Assembly: GCA_002281555.1 (NCBI GenBank)
Contig: NCGJ01000014.1
Coordinates: 22,336 to 86,335, forward strand
Direction: 5' to 3'
DNA length: 64,000 bases
Origin: Hydrogenophilales bacterium 28-61-23
GTDB lineage: Bacteria > Pseudomonadota > Gammaproteobacteria > Burkholderiales > Thiobacillaceae
Shown: piece by piece, positions 7,577 to 16,189 of the stretch
Position numbering within the stretch: position 1 is the stretch's first letter
Layout: each line of letters begins with the position of its first letter
Notes under the pieces: model-generated
What the model saw: only the letters and a program-made list of their open reading frames with translations
What the model was told of the DNA's origin: nothing
The model's database searches: none
Program-made: the position numbers and the translations under genes

Positions 7577-10321
7577 TCAAGCCTTGTAGACCTTCACCGC
7601 GCACTTCTTGTAGTCGGTCTCTTTCGAGAGCGGACAAGTCGCGTCGAGGGTGACCTTGTTGATCAACACGCCTTCGTCGAACCAGGGCACATAAACCATG
7701 CCGCGCGGCATGCGGTTGCGGCCACCGGTTTCCAGACGCACCTTGACCTTGCCGCGACGCGACTCGACCCAGACCAGATCGTTACGCTTGAGGCCCTTGG
7801 CATCGGCGTCCTTCTGGCTGATCCAGCACACCGCGTTGGGCACAGCGCGGTGCAGTTCCGGCACCCGGCGGGTCATGGTGCCGGAGTGCCAGTGTTCCAG
7901 CACGCGGCCGGTACACAGCCATAGGTCGTAGTTGGCATCGGGTTTCTCGACCGGAGAAGCATACGGACGGAAATAGATCTTGGCCTTATGTGAGATGTCC
8001 ACCTTCTTGGCCGGATCGCCCGGCTTGTCCAGATCGCCCATGACCAGGGCGGCGCCGTTGTTGCCGTAGAAGTCGAAACCGGAACCTTTGGCGACATAAG
8101 AGTCGTACTTCTCGTTGTTGCGCCACAGTGTTTCCACCCACTTGCCATCTTTCTCGATCACCGGCCAGCGCAGACCGCGCACCTTGTCATGGTGATAGAT
8201 GTCGAACGGCGCCAGGTCGTGGCCATGGCCGCTGCCGAACTGGCGGTATTCCTCGAACAACGCTTTTTCGGGGAACCAGCCATCCTTCAACAAATCGGCG
8301 ACATGGTTGCCGTGCCCTTTGGCAATGGGGTCGGGCCACTTGTGCTTCTTGTTCTCGGCGGTTGCGAACAGCACGTCGTAAAGCGTCGATTCCGGGGTGT
8401 AACCCATCGCCTGGGCGGCAGGCAGCACATCCGGCAGACCTCCATCAAGGCCGGGTATCTTCTGCGCGCCCCAAACATCCTTGAGTTTGAAACGCTTGGA
8501 CAGCTCCAGCATCATCCAGATATCGGCGCGCGCCTGGCCGGGCGGCAGAATCTGCTGACGCCAGACCTGGGTACGGCGCTCGGCGTTGCCGTATGCGCCC
8601 CACTTCTCGTTGATCATCGCGGCCGGCAGGATCAGGTCGGCCACCTTGCAGGAAACACCGGGGTATGCATCGGCGACGACGATGAAGTTGTTCATCTCGC
8701 GCGCGGCCTTGATCCAGTGATTGACGTTGGCGGTGTTCTGCCAGGGATTGTTGACCTGGGTCCAGCTGAACAAGATCTGGCCGTCTTCCAGATCGCGCAT
8801 GATCTTGACGAAGTGGCTGCCCATCTGAGGGTTGATGGTGCCGGCGGGCAGTTTCCATATCTTCTCGGCGATGGCCCGGTGCTTCGGATTCATCACCACC
8901 ATATCGGCCGGCAGGCGATGGGCGAAGGTGCCCACTTCGCGCGCCGTGCCGCAGGCGGAGGGCTGGCCGGTCAGGGAGAAAGCGCCGTCGCCGGGCTTGC
9001 ACTGGCGGCCGGTAAGCAGGTGATTCATATAGGCCTGCTCGTTGACCCAGGAACCGCGCTGGTGCTGGTTGAAACCCATGGTCCAGTAGGACACGATCTT
9101 GCGCCCCTTCTCGCAGTACAGGTCGGCGAGTTGTTGCAGCTTGGCCTTGAAGGCATCCATCGGCTCGTCCGGATCGCCCTTGGCGACGGCGGCGGTGAAG
9201 TCCAGGGTGTAAGGCTCGACGGCGGTCTTGAAATCTTCAAAACTGATCGCCCAATCCTTCATCGGCGTGGCGGCATTCTTCTGCTCCACCACATCGCCTT
9301 CTTTCTTGCGCTGACCGATGGCCTCCCACTTGTCGATGACGTGGGACTGCTCGTTCTTGACGATCTCCATCTCGGCGGCCGTGTGGAACTTGTCGGCGTT
9401 CTTGGGACGGAAACCGTAGCCGATGTCATAAGGGCCGGTCGCGAACTGGGTGTATTTCTTGACGTAATCGTGGTCGATGGCATCGCGCTTGACGATCTCG
9501 CGGGCGATGTAATTCTGGATCGCCAGGTCGCCGCTGGGCGAGAAGATGATTTCCAGATCGGCGATGTCGGAGGACATGTTGCCGTAGACCGACAGGTTGA
9601 CCACCTTCATCTTGGCGTGAGTCAGGCGACGGTCGGTGATGCGCGACCACAGGATCGGGTGCATCTCCGCCATGTTGGCGCCCCACAAAACGGCGGTGTC
9701 GGTGTGCTCGATGTCGTCGTAGTTGCCTTGCGGCTCGTCGATACCGAAGGTCTGCATGAAACCGACCACGGCGGAGGCCATGCAATGGCGCGCGTTCGGG
9801 TCGAGGTTGTTGGAGCGGAAGCCGGCCTTCATCAGCTTGGCGGCGGTGTAGCCCTCATGGATGGTGTACTGGCCGGAACCGAAGATGGACAAGCCATGCG
9901 GGCCCTTTTCCTTCATCGCCCAGCGCATCTTCTCTTCCATGACATCGAGCGCCTGTTCCCAGGAGACGGGAACGAACTTGCCCTTCTTGTCGAACTTGCC
10001 GTCGGTCATGCGCAGCAGCGGCTGGGTCAGACGGTCCTTGCCGTAGTTGATCTTGCCGTTGAAGTAACCCTTGACGCAGTTCAGGCCCTTGTTCACCGGC
10101 GCATCCGGGTCGCCTTTGGTGGCGACGATGCGGCCGGCCTTGGTCGCGATCATGATGCCGCAACCGGTACCGCAGAAACGACACACGCCCTTGTCCCACT
10201 GCCAGCCCGCCTCACCCGCCTTGACGGCGGCCTCGGCCTGTTCCGATAGCGGCATCCCCACGGTGGCGGCGGTAGCACCGGCAACACTGGTCTTCAGAAA
10301 ATCACGACGCGAAAGTCCCAT
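7577..10321 (-). CDS. napA: Periplasmic nitrate reductase catalytic subunit NapA
   Basis: The 914-residue protein starts with a Tat signal ([18 protein letters not shown]). A [4Fe-4S] site is formed by C47, C50, C54 and C82, and the molybdenum ligand is Cys180 in NARHCMAS, as in NapA-type bis-MGD enzymes. The C-terminal molydopterin-binding region contains [18 protein letters not shown] and [14 protein letters not shown]. The enzyme reduces nitrate to nitrite in the periplasm. It is larger than the 828-residue E. coli protein, as in betaproteobacterial NapA. It lies 18 bp behind napD, its maturation chaperone. Confidence 0.97.
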   Translation of the reverse strand: MGLSRRDFLKTSVAGATAATVGMPLSEQAEAAVKAGEAGWQWDKGVCRFCGTGCGIMIATKAGRIVATKGDPDAPVNKGLNCVKGYFNGKINYGKDRLTQPLLRMTDGKFDKKGKFVPVSWEQALDVMEEKMRWAMKEKGPHGLSIFGSGQYTIHEGYTAAKLMKAGFRSNNLDPNARHCMASAVVGFMQTFGIDEPQGNYDDIEHTDTAVLWGANMAEMHPILWSRITDRRLTHAKMKVVNLSVYGNMSSDIADLEIIFSPSGDLAIQNYIAREIVKRDAIDHDYVKKYTQFATGPYDIGYGFRPKNADKFHTAAEMEIVKNEQSHVIDKWEAIGQRKKEGDVVEQKNAATPMKDWAISFEDFKTAVEPYTLDFTAAVAKGDPDEPMDAFKAKLQQLADLYCEKGRKIVSYWTMGFNQHQRGSWVNEQAYMNHLLTGRQCKPGDGAFSLTGQPSACGTAREVGTFAHRLPADMVVMNPKHRAIAEKIWKLPAGTINPQMGSHFVKIMRDLEDGQILFSWTQVNNPWQNTANVNHWIKAAREMNNFIVVADAYPGVSCKVADLILPAAMINEKWGAYGNAERRTQVWRQQILPPGQARADIWMMLELSKRFKLKDVWGAQKIPGLDGGLPDVLPAAQAMGYTPESTLYDVLFATAENKKHKWPDPIAKGHGNHVADLLKDGWFPEKALFEEYRQFGSGHGHDLAPFDIYHHDKVRGLRWPVIEKDGKWVETLWRNNEKYDSYVAKGSGFDFYGNNGAALVMGDLDKPGDPAKKVDISHKAKIYFRPYASPVEKPDANYDLWLCTGRVLEHWHSGTMTRRVPELHRAVPNAVCWISQKDADAKGLKRNDLVWVESRRGKVKVRLETGGRNRMPRGMVYVPWFDEGVLINKVTLDATCPLSKETDYKKCAVKVYKA

Positions 10322-10339
10322 CTCAGCCTCCTAGCTCGA

Positions 10340-10663
10340 TCAACTGTTCAAATATGCCGGCACGGCACAGGTCTCAAAACCATCCTGCTGTTCGATCAAC
10401 TCCGGCGGCATGGCTTCGTAAATGCGTTCATCTTCGGCGAGATAGTGGTAGACCATCTCCGCCATGATGACGTGGGGAATCGCCTTGATGCGCTTGACGC
10501 CTTCAATCTCGGCGTGAATGTCTTCCGCTTCCTGTACCGCCACGATGCGACCTGTCGCGGCATCCACCTGATGAACCTCGACGCCTTCCAGCGCGTTGAG
10601 CGCTTCGACCACTTGCCCGTGGCTCTCGGGTTTTGACATCACTAAAATGCCTGACAAATTCAC
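10340..10663 (-). CDS. napD: NapA signal-peptide-binding chaperone NapD
   Basis: The 107-residue cytoplasmic protein opens MNLSGILVMSKPESHGQVVE and has the ferredoxin-like fold sequence of NapD (EVHQVDAATGRIVAVQEAED, IPHVIMAEMVYHYL). NapD binds the NapA Tat signal and delays export until the cofactor is in. The start is GTG at 10663 behind a strong AAGGAGGA ribosome-binding site, 9 bp spacing. It is the first gene of napDAGHB; napE, napF and napC are absent from this operon. Confidence 0.92.
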   Translation of the reverse strand: MNLSGILVMSKPESHGQVVEALNALEGVEVHQVDAATGRIVAVQEAEDIHAEIEGVKRIKAIPHVIMAEMVYHYLAEDERIYEAMPPELIEQQDGFETCAVPAYLNS

Positions 10664-10723
10664 GGTCTTCCTCCTTGGGGTTAGACGCGGCGCAAATCCT
10701 GACTTCCTTGTCCTTTATTTACT

Positions 10724-10737
10724 TTGACTATGGTCAA
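10724..10737. promoter_or_regulatory. FNR/Dnr-type operator in the nap / regulator intergenic region
   Basis: TTGAC-TATG-GTCAA is a perfect inverted repeat with the TTGAN-N4-NTCAA architecture of Fnr/Dnr/Anr sites. Its centre is 67 bp from the napD GTG and 74 bp from the start of the divergent Crp/Fnr gene. A class II position would put the nap transcription start near 10689. It may serve both promoters, giving anaerobic or NO-dependent nap induction and autoregulation. Confidence 0.75.
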
Positions 10738-10804
10738 GTTTGGCTCAAACTGACACGGGTTAAATGCCGGGCAACCCCGTAAACATCCACTCCGGAGAAC
10801 CTAC

Positions 10805-11494
10805 TTGATTCTTGAAACACGCCACTCCATCGCCGAAATTCTGTCGCGACAGCCTTTGTTCCGAGGACTGTCGGAAGCTGAACTGACGCAAATATCGTCT
10901 GGATGCCGTGAATTTCACGCCAAGAAGAACGAGGTGCTGTTCCAGAAAGGAGACACGCCCGAAGGCATGCACGCGGTCGTGGCGGGACAAATCAAACTGG
11001 CGCTGCCGTCGTCGCACGGGGCCGAGAAAATCGTCCATATGTGCGGACCCGGCACCACGTTCGGTGAAGCCGTCGTTTTCCTTGACACGATATACCCCAT
11101 CAGCGGCCAGGCCATGACGGACAGTCTGCTCGTGCTGATTTCAAAACGCGTGCTGTTTGAAGCCATGGATAACAACAGCATGCTCAGCCGGAAAATGCTG
11201 GCCAGCTTGTCGGCGCGTTTACATGAACTGATCGGGGACATGGAAAGCTGCACCCTGCTTAACAGCATGCAGCGCGTGATCTGTTTTTTGATTCAAGCCG
11301 CGCCGGCGAATCATTCAGGACGATTCGAGATCGTGCTGCCGTCCAGCAAACAGAACATCGCCTCTCAACTCAATCTAGCGCCGGAGACTTTTTCGCGCGC
11401 GCTCAAACATCTATCCGACCAAGCGTTGATAGAAATCAAAGGCCGCTCGATCAGCGTGGTGGACTTGCAGCTTCTTAAAAATTTCTCGGCCTGA
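10805..11494 (+). CDS. Crp/Fnr family transcriptional regulator (Dnr-like)
   Basis: 229 residues: cyclic-nucleotide-binding-type sensor domain (about 15-130, with FQKGDTPEGMHAVVAGQIKL and GTTFGEAVVFLD), a long dimerisation helix (about 135-160) and a C-terminal winged helix with SSKQNIASQLNLAPETFSRA. No N-terminal cysteine cluster of FNR is present, so an iron-sulfur oxygen sensor is unlikely; a Dnr-like NO/haem sensor is more plausible. The chosen start is TTG at 10805 behind GGAG; no better in-frame ATG precedes the domain. It is divergent from nap and the FNR-type box lies between them. Confidence 0.88.
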   Translation: MILETRHSIAEILSRQPLFRGLSEAELTQISSGCREFHAKKNEVLFQKGDTPEGMHAVVAGQIKLALPSSHGAEKIVHMCGPGTTFGEAVVFLDTIYPISGQAMTDSLLVLISKRVLFEAMDNNSMLSRKMLASLSARLHELIGDMESCTLLNSMQRVICFLIQAAPANHSGRFEIVLPSSKQNIASQLNLAPETFSRALKHLSDQALIEIKGRSISVVDLQLLKNFSA

Positions 11495-11573
11495 GCCCCC
11501 CCGCCTACCCTGGCGGGCCGAGCAATTCCGCTATCGATTTGCGCCCCGACGAAGGCCGTTCCGCCGTTGCCGA

Positions 11574-11616
11574 CACACGAACGGCGCAGGCCGGAAATAT
11601 CCCCGTCACACGAACG
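11574..11616 (+). promoter_or_regulatory. Direct repeat upstream of btaA, possible operator
   Basis: CACACGAACG occurs at 11574-11583 and again at 11607-11616, 33 bp apart (three helical turns), 40-80 bp before btaA. It does not match a Pho box convincingly. It is the only notable structure in the 161-bp gap 11495-11655. Confidence 0.3.
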
Positions 11617-11655
11617 AATTAGTCTTGCAATAGCACTCACATAAAACCGTCATCC

Positions 11656-12882
11656 ATGCCCGCGCCCGAGATCCACATCCATAGCTCCCCCACCGCCCTC
11701 ACCCTGCGCGACCGACTCGACCAGAATGTTTTCAACGCGCTCTATGCGCGTTCCCTGGTCTACAACACTTGCTGGGAAGATCCGGCGGTCGATCGACAAG
11801 CGTTGAACCTGGGACCGGACGATACCGTCATGGTCATTTCCAGCGCGGGCTGCAACGCGCTCGACTACGCGCTGGACGGACCGGCCCGAATCCACGCCGT
11901 CGATGCCAATCCACGCCAGAACGCGCTACTGGAACTGAAGATCGCGGCCATACGCCGACTCGAGTTCGAGGATTTTTTCGCCATATTCGGCGATGGCTAC
12001 CACCCCCGCTTCGAGGAAATTTATCGCTCCACGCTGCGCGGCGAACTATCCGATTTCGCACGCGACTGGTGGGACAAACACGGCAACTGGTTCACCAGTC
12101 CGCTCGGAAGCTTCTATTACCATGGCCTATCCGGTCTGGTCGCGCGCGGTTTTCGCGCCTATTTCCGGATGCGGCCGAAGCTGGCCAGCGACGCGCAAGA
12201 CCTGTTCGCCGCGACCGACCTTGCAACCCAACGCCGCATCTACGACGAACGCATCGCGCCCGCGCTCTGGACCCCGGCGATGAAATGGGTGCTCGGGCGC
12301 CAGCTCACCATGAGCCTGCTCGGCGTGCCTCACCCGCAACGTCGGCTGGTTCAGGACCAACATCAGGATGGCATCGCGGGCTTCATCCGCGAAGCGCTCG
12401 AGTATGTATTCAAGCAACTGTCCATCGCCGACAACTATTTCTGGCGTGTCTACCTGAATGGCCGCTACACGCCGAACTGCTGTCCGGAATATCTCAAGCC
12501 CGACAACTTCCAGGCACTGAAAAACGGCCTGGTCGACCGCATCAAAACCCATAGCTGCACGGTCACCGAGTTCCTGCACGACACAAACAAACCGATTTCC
12601 CGCTTCGTCCTGCTCGACCATATGGACTGGATGAGCAGCTATTACCCGGCGGCGCTGGTCGAAGAGTGGAACGCGATCCTGGGCCGCGCCCGCGCTGGCG
12701 CGCGCATCCTGCTGCGCAGCGCCCATGCCGACCCCGCTTTCCTGAACTGGGTCCACGTCGGCCACGAGCGGCGTCGACTCGACGAAACCTTGACCTTCGA
12801 CCACGCCCTGGCGGCGCGCCTGCATGTCGAAGACCGCGTACACACTTATGCCGGTTTCAAGATCGCCAATGTCCCCGGCTGA
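11656..12882 (+). CDS. btaA: BtaA-like 3-amino-3-carboxypropyltransferase (betaine lipid synthesis, DUF3419)
   Basis: 408 residues of the DUF3419/BtaA family. The N-terminal part has LVYNTCWEDPAVDRQAL; the SAM-binding region is VMVISSAGCNALDY (59-71) with the acidic strand end HAVDANP. BtaA moves the 3-amino-3-carboxypropyl group of S-adenosylmethionine to diacylglycerol, forming diacylglyceryl-homoserine at the membrane. The downstream overlapping gene encodes the N-methyltransferase expected of BtaB, so the pair can make the betaine lipid DGTS that replaces phospholipid when phosphate is short. Confidence 0.88.
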   Translation: MPAPEIHIHSSPTALTLRDRLDQNVFNALYARSLVYNTCWEDPAVDRQALNLGPDDTVMVISSAGCNALDYALDGPARIHAVDANPRQNALLELKIAAIRRLEFEDFFAIFGDGYHPRFEEIYRSTLRGELSDFARDWWDKHGNWFTSPLGSFYYHGLSGLVARGFRAYFRMRPKLASDAQDLFAATDLATQRRIYDERIAPALWTPAMKWVLGRQLTMSLLGVPHPQRRLVQDQHQDGIAGFIREALEYVFKQLSIADNYFWRVYLNGRYTPNCCPEYLKPDNFQALKNGLVDRIKTHSCTVTEFLHDTNKPISRFVLLDHMDWMSSYYPAALVEEWNAILGRARAGARILLRSAHADPAFLNWVHVGHERRRLDETLTFDHALAARLHVEDRVHTYAGFKIANVPG

Positions 12883-13582
12883 GCTCGCCGCCGACGCCCG
12901 CATTCTCTGGCGACTGATGCGCGGGCAGCCGCGCAACGGCAGCCATGCGGAACGCCTTGAGGGTTTCTATGCGCCGCAGGCCGGGCGTTACGATGCCTTC
13001 CGCGCCCGCCTGCTGCATGGCCGTAACGATCTGATCGAAGCGCTGCGCATCCCCTCCGGCGCGCATGTGGTCGAACTCGGCTGCGGCACCGGCAGCAACC
13101 TGGAAGCGCTCAGCCAGGCCAGGCCGCTTGAAACGCTGGCCAGCGTGCAACTGGTCGATCTCTGCCCCGCCCTGCTCGCGATAGCGCGCCAACGCGCCGC
13201 GCGGCACGCCAATATCGAGGTTTTCGAGGCCGACGCGACAACCTGGCAGCCCCGACAGCCGGTTGACTTCGTCTACCTGTCTTACGCGCTGACCATGATG
13301 CCGGACTGGCGCGCGGTTCTGCATAACGCCTGGACCATGCTGGCCCCCGGCGGTCGTCTCGGCATTGTCGACTTCCACCTGCCGGAGACCGCGAACCGGC
13401 TCGGCAACCGCTTCTGGCGGAACTGGTTTGCCCATGACGGCGTCCATCTCTCAGACCGGCACCTACCCGCGTTGCGCGCCCTGTCGCACGATACCCACAC
13501 GGAAGAACGCCGCGCCCCGGTGCCCTATCTGCCCCGGCTGCGTGCGCCGTACTACCTGTTCGTCGGCACCAAGCCCAGATAA
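12869..13582 (+). CDS. btaB: BtaB-like SAM-dependent N-methyltransferase
   Basis: From the ATG at 12869 the protein has 237 residues (MSPAELAADARILWRLMRGQ). This start lies inside the last codons of btaA, a 14-bp overlap typical of coupled genes; an upstream ATG at 12824 is also open. Class I methyltransferase motifs: HVVELGCGTGSN (66-77), QLVDLCPALLAIA and FVYLSYALTMMPDW. BtaB trimethylates the homoserine headgroup to give diacylglyceryl-N,N,N-trimethylhomoserine. Assignment rests on the methyltransferase fold plus the btaA partner. Confidence 0.85.
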   Translation: MSPAELAADARILWRLMRGQPRNGSHAERLEGFYAPQAGRYDAFRARLLHGRNDLIEALRIPSGAHVVELGCGTGSNLEALSQARPLETLASVQLVDLCPALLAIARQRAARHANIEVFEADATTWQPRQPVDFVYLSYALTMMPDWRAVLHNAWTMLAPGGRLGIVDFHLPETANRLGNRFWRNWFAHDGVHLSDRHLPALRALSHDTHTEERRAPVPYLPRLRAPYYLFVGTKPR

Positions 13583-13585
13583 GGC

Positions 13586-14272
13586 ATGTACCGAAACCAT
13601 GACCGCATGATCATCATCGATGCCGATGGCACGGTGATCGATGCATTCACGGCCATCGGCAAGGCGTTTTCACATCACGGCATGGAGCTTGGCGACCTGG
13701 ACCGCTTCCAGAAACGGCGCAACCTGTTCAAGTATCTGGGCGGGTTGAAAGAGTTCCCGCGCAATCTGGCCAAGCATTTCGGCAAATACGGTCGCAAGGA
13801 TCTGCTCGCCACGCTGACCGATATCTACCGCGACGAGGCGCTCCTCTATCCCGGCATGGCCAACTTGATCCGCGACTTGTTTGCCGCACCCAACATCCGG
13901 GTCGGCATGGTCACCCGCAATGTCACCCATGAACCCGAAATCACGCTGGAGCGTCTATTTGCCCGGCACGACCTGGATATCAAGGCGCTGGATTTCCTGC
14001 ATCACATTCCCTTGCGCCAGGAAAAGACACCGTACTTCAAAGCCGCGCGCGCGCGTTTCGACATCAACCCGGCGCGCGCCTATGCCTGCGGCGACGAACA
14101 CAAAGACTTCACCGCCGCCATCGCTTCCGGCATGCACCCATTCATCGTGTCCTACGGCTTCGAAAACCTGGCCCGCTTGACCAGAAAGTTCGCCATCCCG
14201 GAAGAAATCATCGCTGAAACACCGATCGAACTCAGCCTGCGAATCAGGCACGGCCTCGATCTGCCAACATAA
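13586..14272 (+). CDS. HAD-superfamily hydrolase
   Basis: 228 residues. The HAD nucleophile motif is IIIDADGTVID, motif II is MVTRN, and the acid pair appears in ARAYACGDEHKDF. The cap inserted after motif I is alpha-helical, as in phosphoglycolate phosphatase-like enzymes. It starts 4 bp after btaB and is thus in the same operon. A phosphatase could supply diacylglycerol or a headgroup precursor, but this is a guess; the substrate cannot be read from sequence. An ATG at 13607 (MIIIDADG) is an alternative start. Confidence 0.85.
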   Translation: MYRNHDRMIIIDADGTVIDAFTAIGKAFSHHGMELGDLDRFQKRRNLFKYLGGLKEFPRNLAKHFGKYGRKDLLATLTDIYRDEALLYPGMANLIRDLFAAPNIRVGMVTRNVTHEPEITLERLFARHDLDIKALDFLHHIPLRQEKTPYFKAARARFDINPARAYACGDEHKDFTAAIASGMHPFIVSYGFENLARLTRKFAIPEEIIAETPIELSLRIRHGLDLPT

Positions 14273-14289
14273 TTGAAACAGGAATAAAC

Positions 14290-15153
14290 ATGCGCCCTAT
14301 TTCCAGTCCCATTCCCGCCTTGCTGATGTTGCTGCTCATAAGCGCCCAGACCGCGCTCGCCGCCGACCTGCCCATCGTCGCCCGCATGGGCTCGATCACG
14401 CTGACCGAAGCCGATGTCAAAACCATCGTGCAGGCCAACCCGGCGGAAGCCCGTACGGCCCAGGGCCTGGAAAAGCGGATCCGCACTGAAATCATCCGGC
14501 GCGCAATCGCCGCCGAAGCCCGCCGGCAATCCTTCGACAAGAAACCGGAAATCGCCGCGCGCATGGATCAAGCGGCCGAGCAGACGCTGGTCACCAGCTA
14601 CATGAACGCCATTGCCCAACCCCCGGCCGATTTCCCGTCTCAAGCGCTGTTGCAGCAAACCTATGAAGCCAACAAAGACGCTTTGATGTCGGCCCGGCAA
14701 TACCGCGTAAGCCAGATTTACGTGGCTGGCAACGATGCCAAAGCAACCAAGCTTGCCGACGAGTTGCTGCGCGAGGCCCGCCGCAAGGGCGCGGATTTTG
14801 CCGCCCTGGCGCGTAAATCTTCACAGCACCCGGCCAGCGCCAACAAGGGCGGCGACATGGGATGGCTGCCCGAAACCGAATTGGCGCCGCCGTTCAAACA
14901 GGCCTTGACCAGTTTGGCCAAGGGCGATGTCGTGGCCGCACCGGTGGCAGGCCCGGAAGGTTTGCATATTCTGAAACTGGTGGAGCGCAAAGATCCAGCG
15001 TTACAACCGCTAGAGAAAGTTCGCGACATCCTGGAGCGCAATCTGCGCTTGCGCAAAGCCGCCGAAATTGAACAGGCTTATCTCGACTCGATGCTGGCCA
15101 AGACACCGGTCACGCTCAACGGCATCGCGCTGGAAGAGCTGGTCAAACGCTGA
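14290..15153 (+). CDS. Exported parvulin-type peptidyl-prolyl isomerase
   Basis: 287 residues. Signal peptide 1-24 (PALLMLLLISAQTALA), a SurA_N/chaperone-like helical region (about 25-130), then a rotamase domain (about 135-235) with QYRVSQIYVAG, FAALARKSSQHPAS and GGDMGWLPETELAPPF. The family assists folding of exported and outer-membrane proteins in the periplasm. It follows the HAD gene by 17 bp with a near AGGAAT ribosome-binding site, so it may be co-transcribed with btaAB. Confidence 0.9.
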   Translation: MRPISSPIPALLMLLLISAQTALAADLPIVARMGSITLTEADVKTIVQANPAEARTAQGLEKRIRTEIIRRAIAAEARRQSFDKKPEIAARMDQAAEQTLVTSYMNAIAQPPADFPSQALLQQTYEANKDALMSARQYRVSQIYVAGNDAKATKLADELLREARRKGADFAALARKSSQHPASANKGGDMGWLPETELAPPFKQALTSLAKGDVVAAPVAGPEGLHILKLVERKDPALQPLEKVRDILERNLRLRKAAEIEQAYLDSMLAKTPVTLNGIALEELVKR

Positions 15154-15202
15154 ATTCGTTAATGGACTTTGGCCTGAACAAGCGGGACGTCCCAGGCGGA
15201 TT

Positions 15203-15280
15203 GCCGGCAAAGGACAGCGGAGTCGTAGCGCCCTGGCGCGTACAAATTCGGCGTACCCCTTGCGGGTATTGCCGACCTAC
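15203..15280 (+). repeat. REP-like repeat, long form (about 78 bp)
   Basis: Outer TTGCCGGCAA/TTGCCGACCTAC arms enclose the module AGCGGAGTCGTAGCGC...GCGTAC with TTGCGGGTAT near the end. The same long form recurs at 37680, 42455, 44184 and, inverted, 48681. Located between the isomerase gene and the convergent coiled-coil gene. Confidence 0.8.
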
Positions 15281-15288
15281 GAAACCTT

Positions 15289-15966
15289 TCACCCGCCCGG
15301 CGCTTTGATCAGTTTCTGATCATCCAGTTTGTCCCGGTACTCTTCCAGCAGGTTCTCGATTTCCACCCGCTTCAGTCCGGTGAACGGCTCTTTCTGGGCG
15401 AGCACTTCGCCACACGACTTATTCTCGAACCGGGTCATCAACTCGCGCCCGGTCTGATACAGCTTCAGATTTTTATCCTCGCAACTGGCGATTTCCCGTT
15501 CATTGCGCGTTTTGACGCCTTCCAGTTGGCGTTTATCGGCCTCGGTTCTCGCCAGCGTCATCTGGGTCTGGGACAACGTCTTCCCGGTTTCGGTCAACTT
15601 GGTTTCGGTATCGGCCAGACGCGTTTGCGTTGTCGCCAGCTCCTGTTTGACGCCTTCCAGGTCTTTCAGCAACTGCTCGCCCTTCGCCTTCTCCTGGCCC
15701 AAGTCCTTCTCCAGCTTGCCCAGCTTGCCCTGGGCGCCTTTTGCTTCCTTACGGGCCTTGTCGCGCTCACCGCTGAGCGTCAACTTTTCCTGCTCCAGAG
15801 TGGAAAGCTGGCCCTGCACCTGCTGCAACTGCATTTGAGCGCGACGCATCGCCTCGCGCTCACGGTTGGCTTTCTTGTCGCCCGCGGCAAAAACCGGCCC
15901 GCAAATCAGCGAACCGGCGAGCAGCAAAACCAGTAATCGAAGTAATCGAACTTGAACTTTCATCAT
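15289..15966 (-). CDS. Exported coiled-coil protein of unknown function
   Basis: Translation from ATG 15966 (AAGGA site just upstream) gives 225 residues: a signal peptide (LLRLLVLLLAGSLICGPVFA), a heptad-rich Glu/Lys/Leu/Gln coiled coil (about 30-165) and a short C-terminal domain with two cysteines (IASCEDKNL, NKSCGEVL) and PFTGLKRVEIENLLEEYRDK. It is last in the minus-strand TPS/TonB cluster. Similar exported coiled-coil proteins are seen elsewhere but I cannot name the family. The longer open frame upstream is made of repeat sequence and is not coding. Confidence 0.75.
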   Translation of the reverse strand: MMKVQVRLLRLLVLLLAGSLICGPVFAAGDKKANREREAMRRAQMQLQQVQGQLSTLEQEKLTLSGERDKARKEAKGAQGKLGKLEKDLGQEKAKGEQLLKDLEGVKQELATTQTRLADTETKLTETGKTLSQTQMTLARTEADKRQLEGVKTRNEREIASCEDKNLKLYQTGRELMTRFENKSCGEVLAQKEPFTGLKRVEIENLLEEYRDKLDDQKLIKAPGG

Positions 15967-15977
15967 CTTTTCCTTGG

Positions 15978-16172
15978 ATAAACCCAAATTGTTCATTAGC
16001 GTGTTAATGGTTTTTAACCCCCTCTCCCGCAAGCGGGAGAGGGTTGGGGAGAGGGAAACGTCAGTCGAGGATGCTTTCTCACTCACAGAACCCCACCCTC
16101 TCCCCCAACCCCTCCCCCGCTTGCGGGGGAGGGGAGTAACACCAACAGCACTAATAAATCGTTTGAGATAAA
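15978..16172. mobile_element. MITE-like palindromic element, copy 1
   Basis: An imperfect palindrome of about 190 bp. Its ends resemble each other in inverted orientation (CAAATTGTTCATTAGCGTGTT on the left, the reverse complement of CAGCACTAATAAATCGTTTG on the right). Inside, CCCTCTCCCGCAAGCGGGAG stems face each other across a centre with GAGGATGCTTTCTCA. Copy 2 at 18620-18812 matches over the whole length in the opposite orientation. It fills the gap between the ankyrin and coiled-coil genes. No coding capacity. Confidence 0.75.
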
Positions 16173-16189
16173 ACTGGCGCAACACCCAC

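Noticed and set aside
8189..10249. 686-codon plus-strand frame opposite napA
   Set aside because: napA is unmistakable in the other strand with all cofactor ligands; the plus frame is a mirror of its codon bias (His/Gly/Val/Asp-rich).
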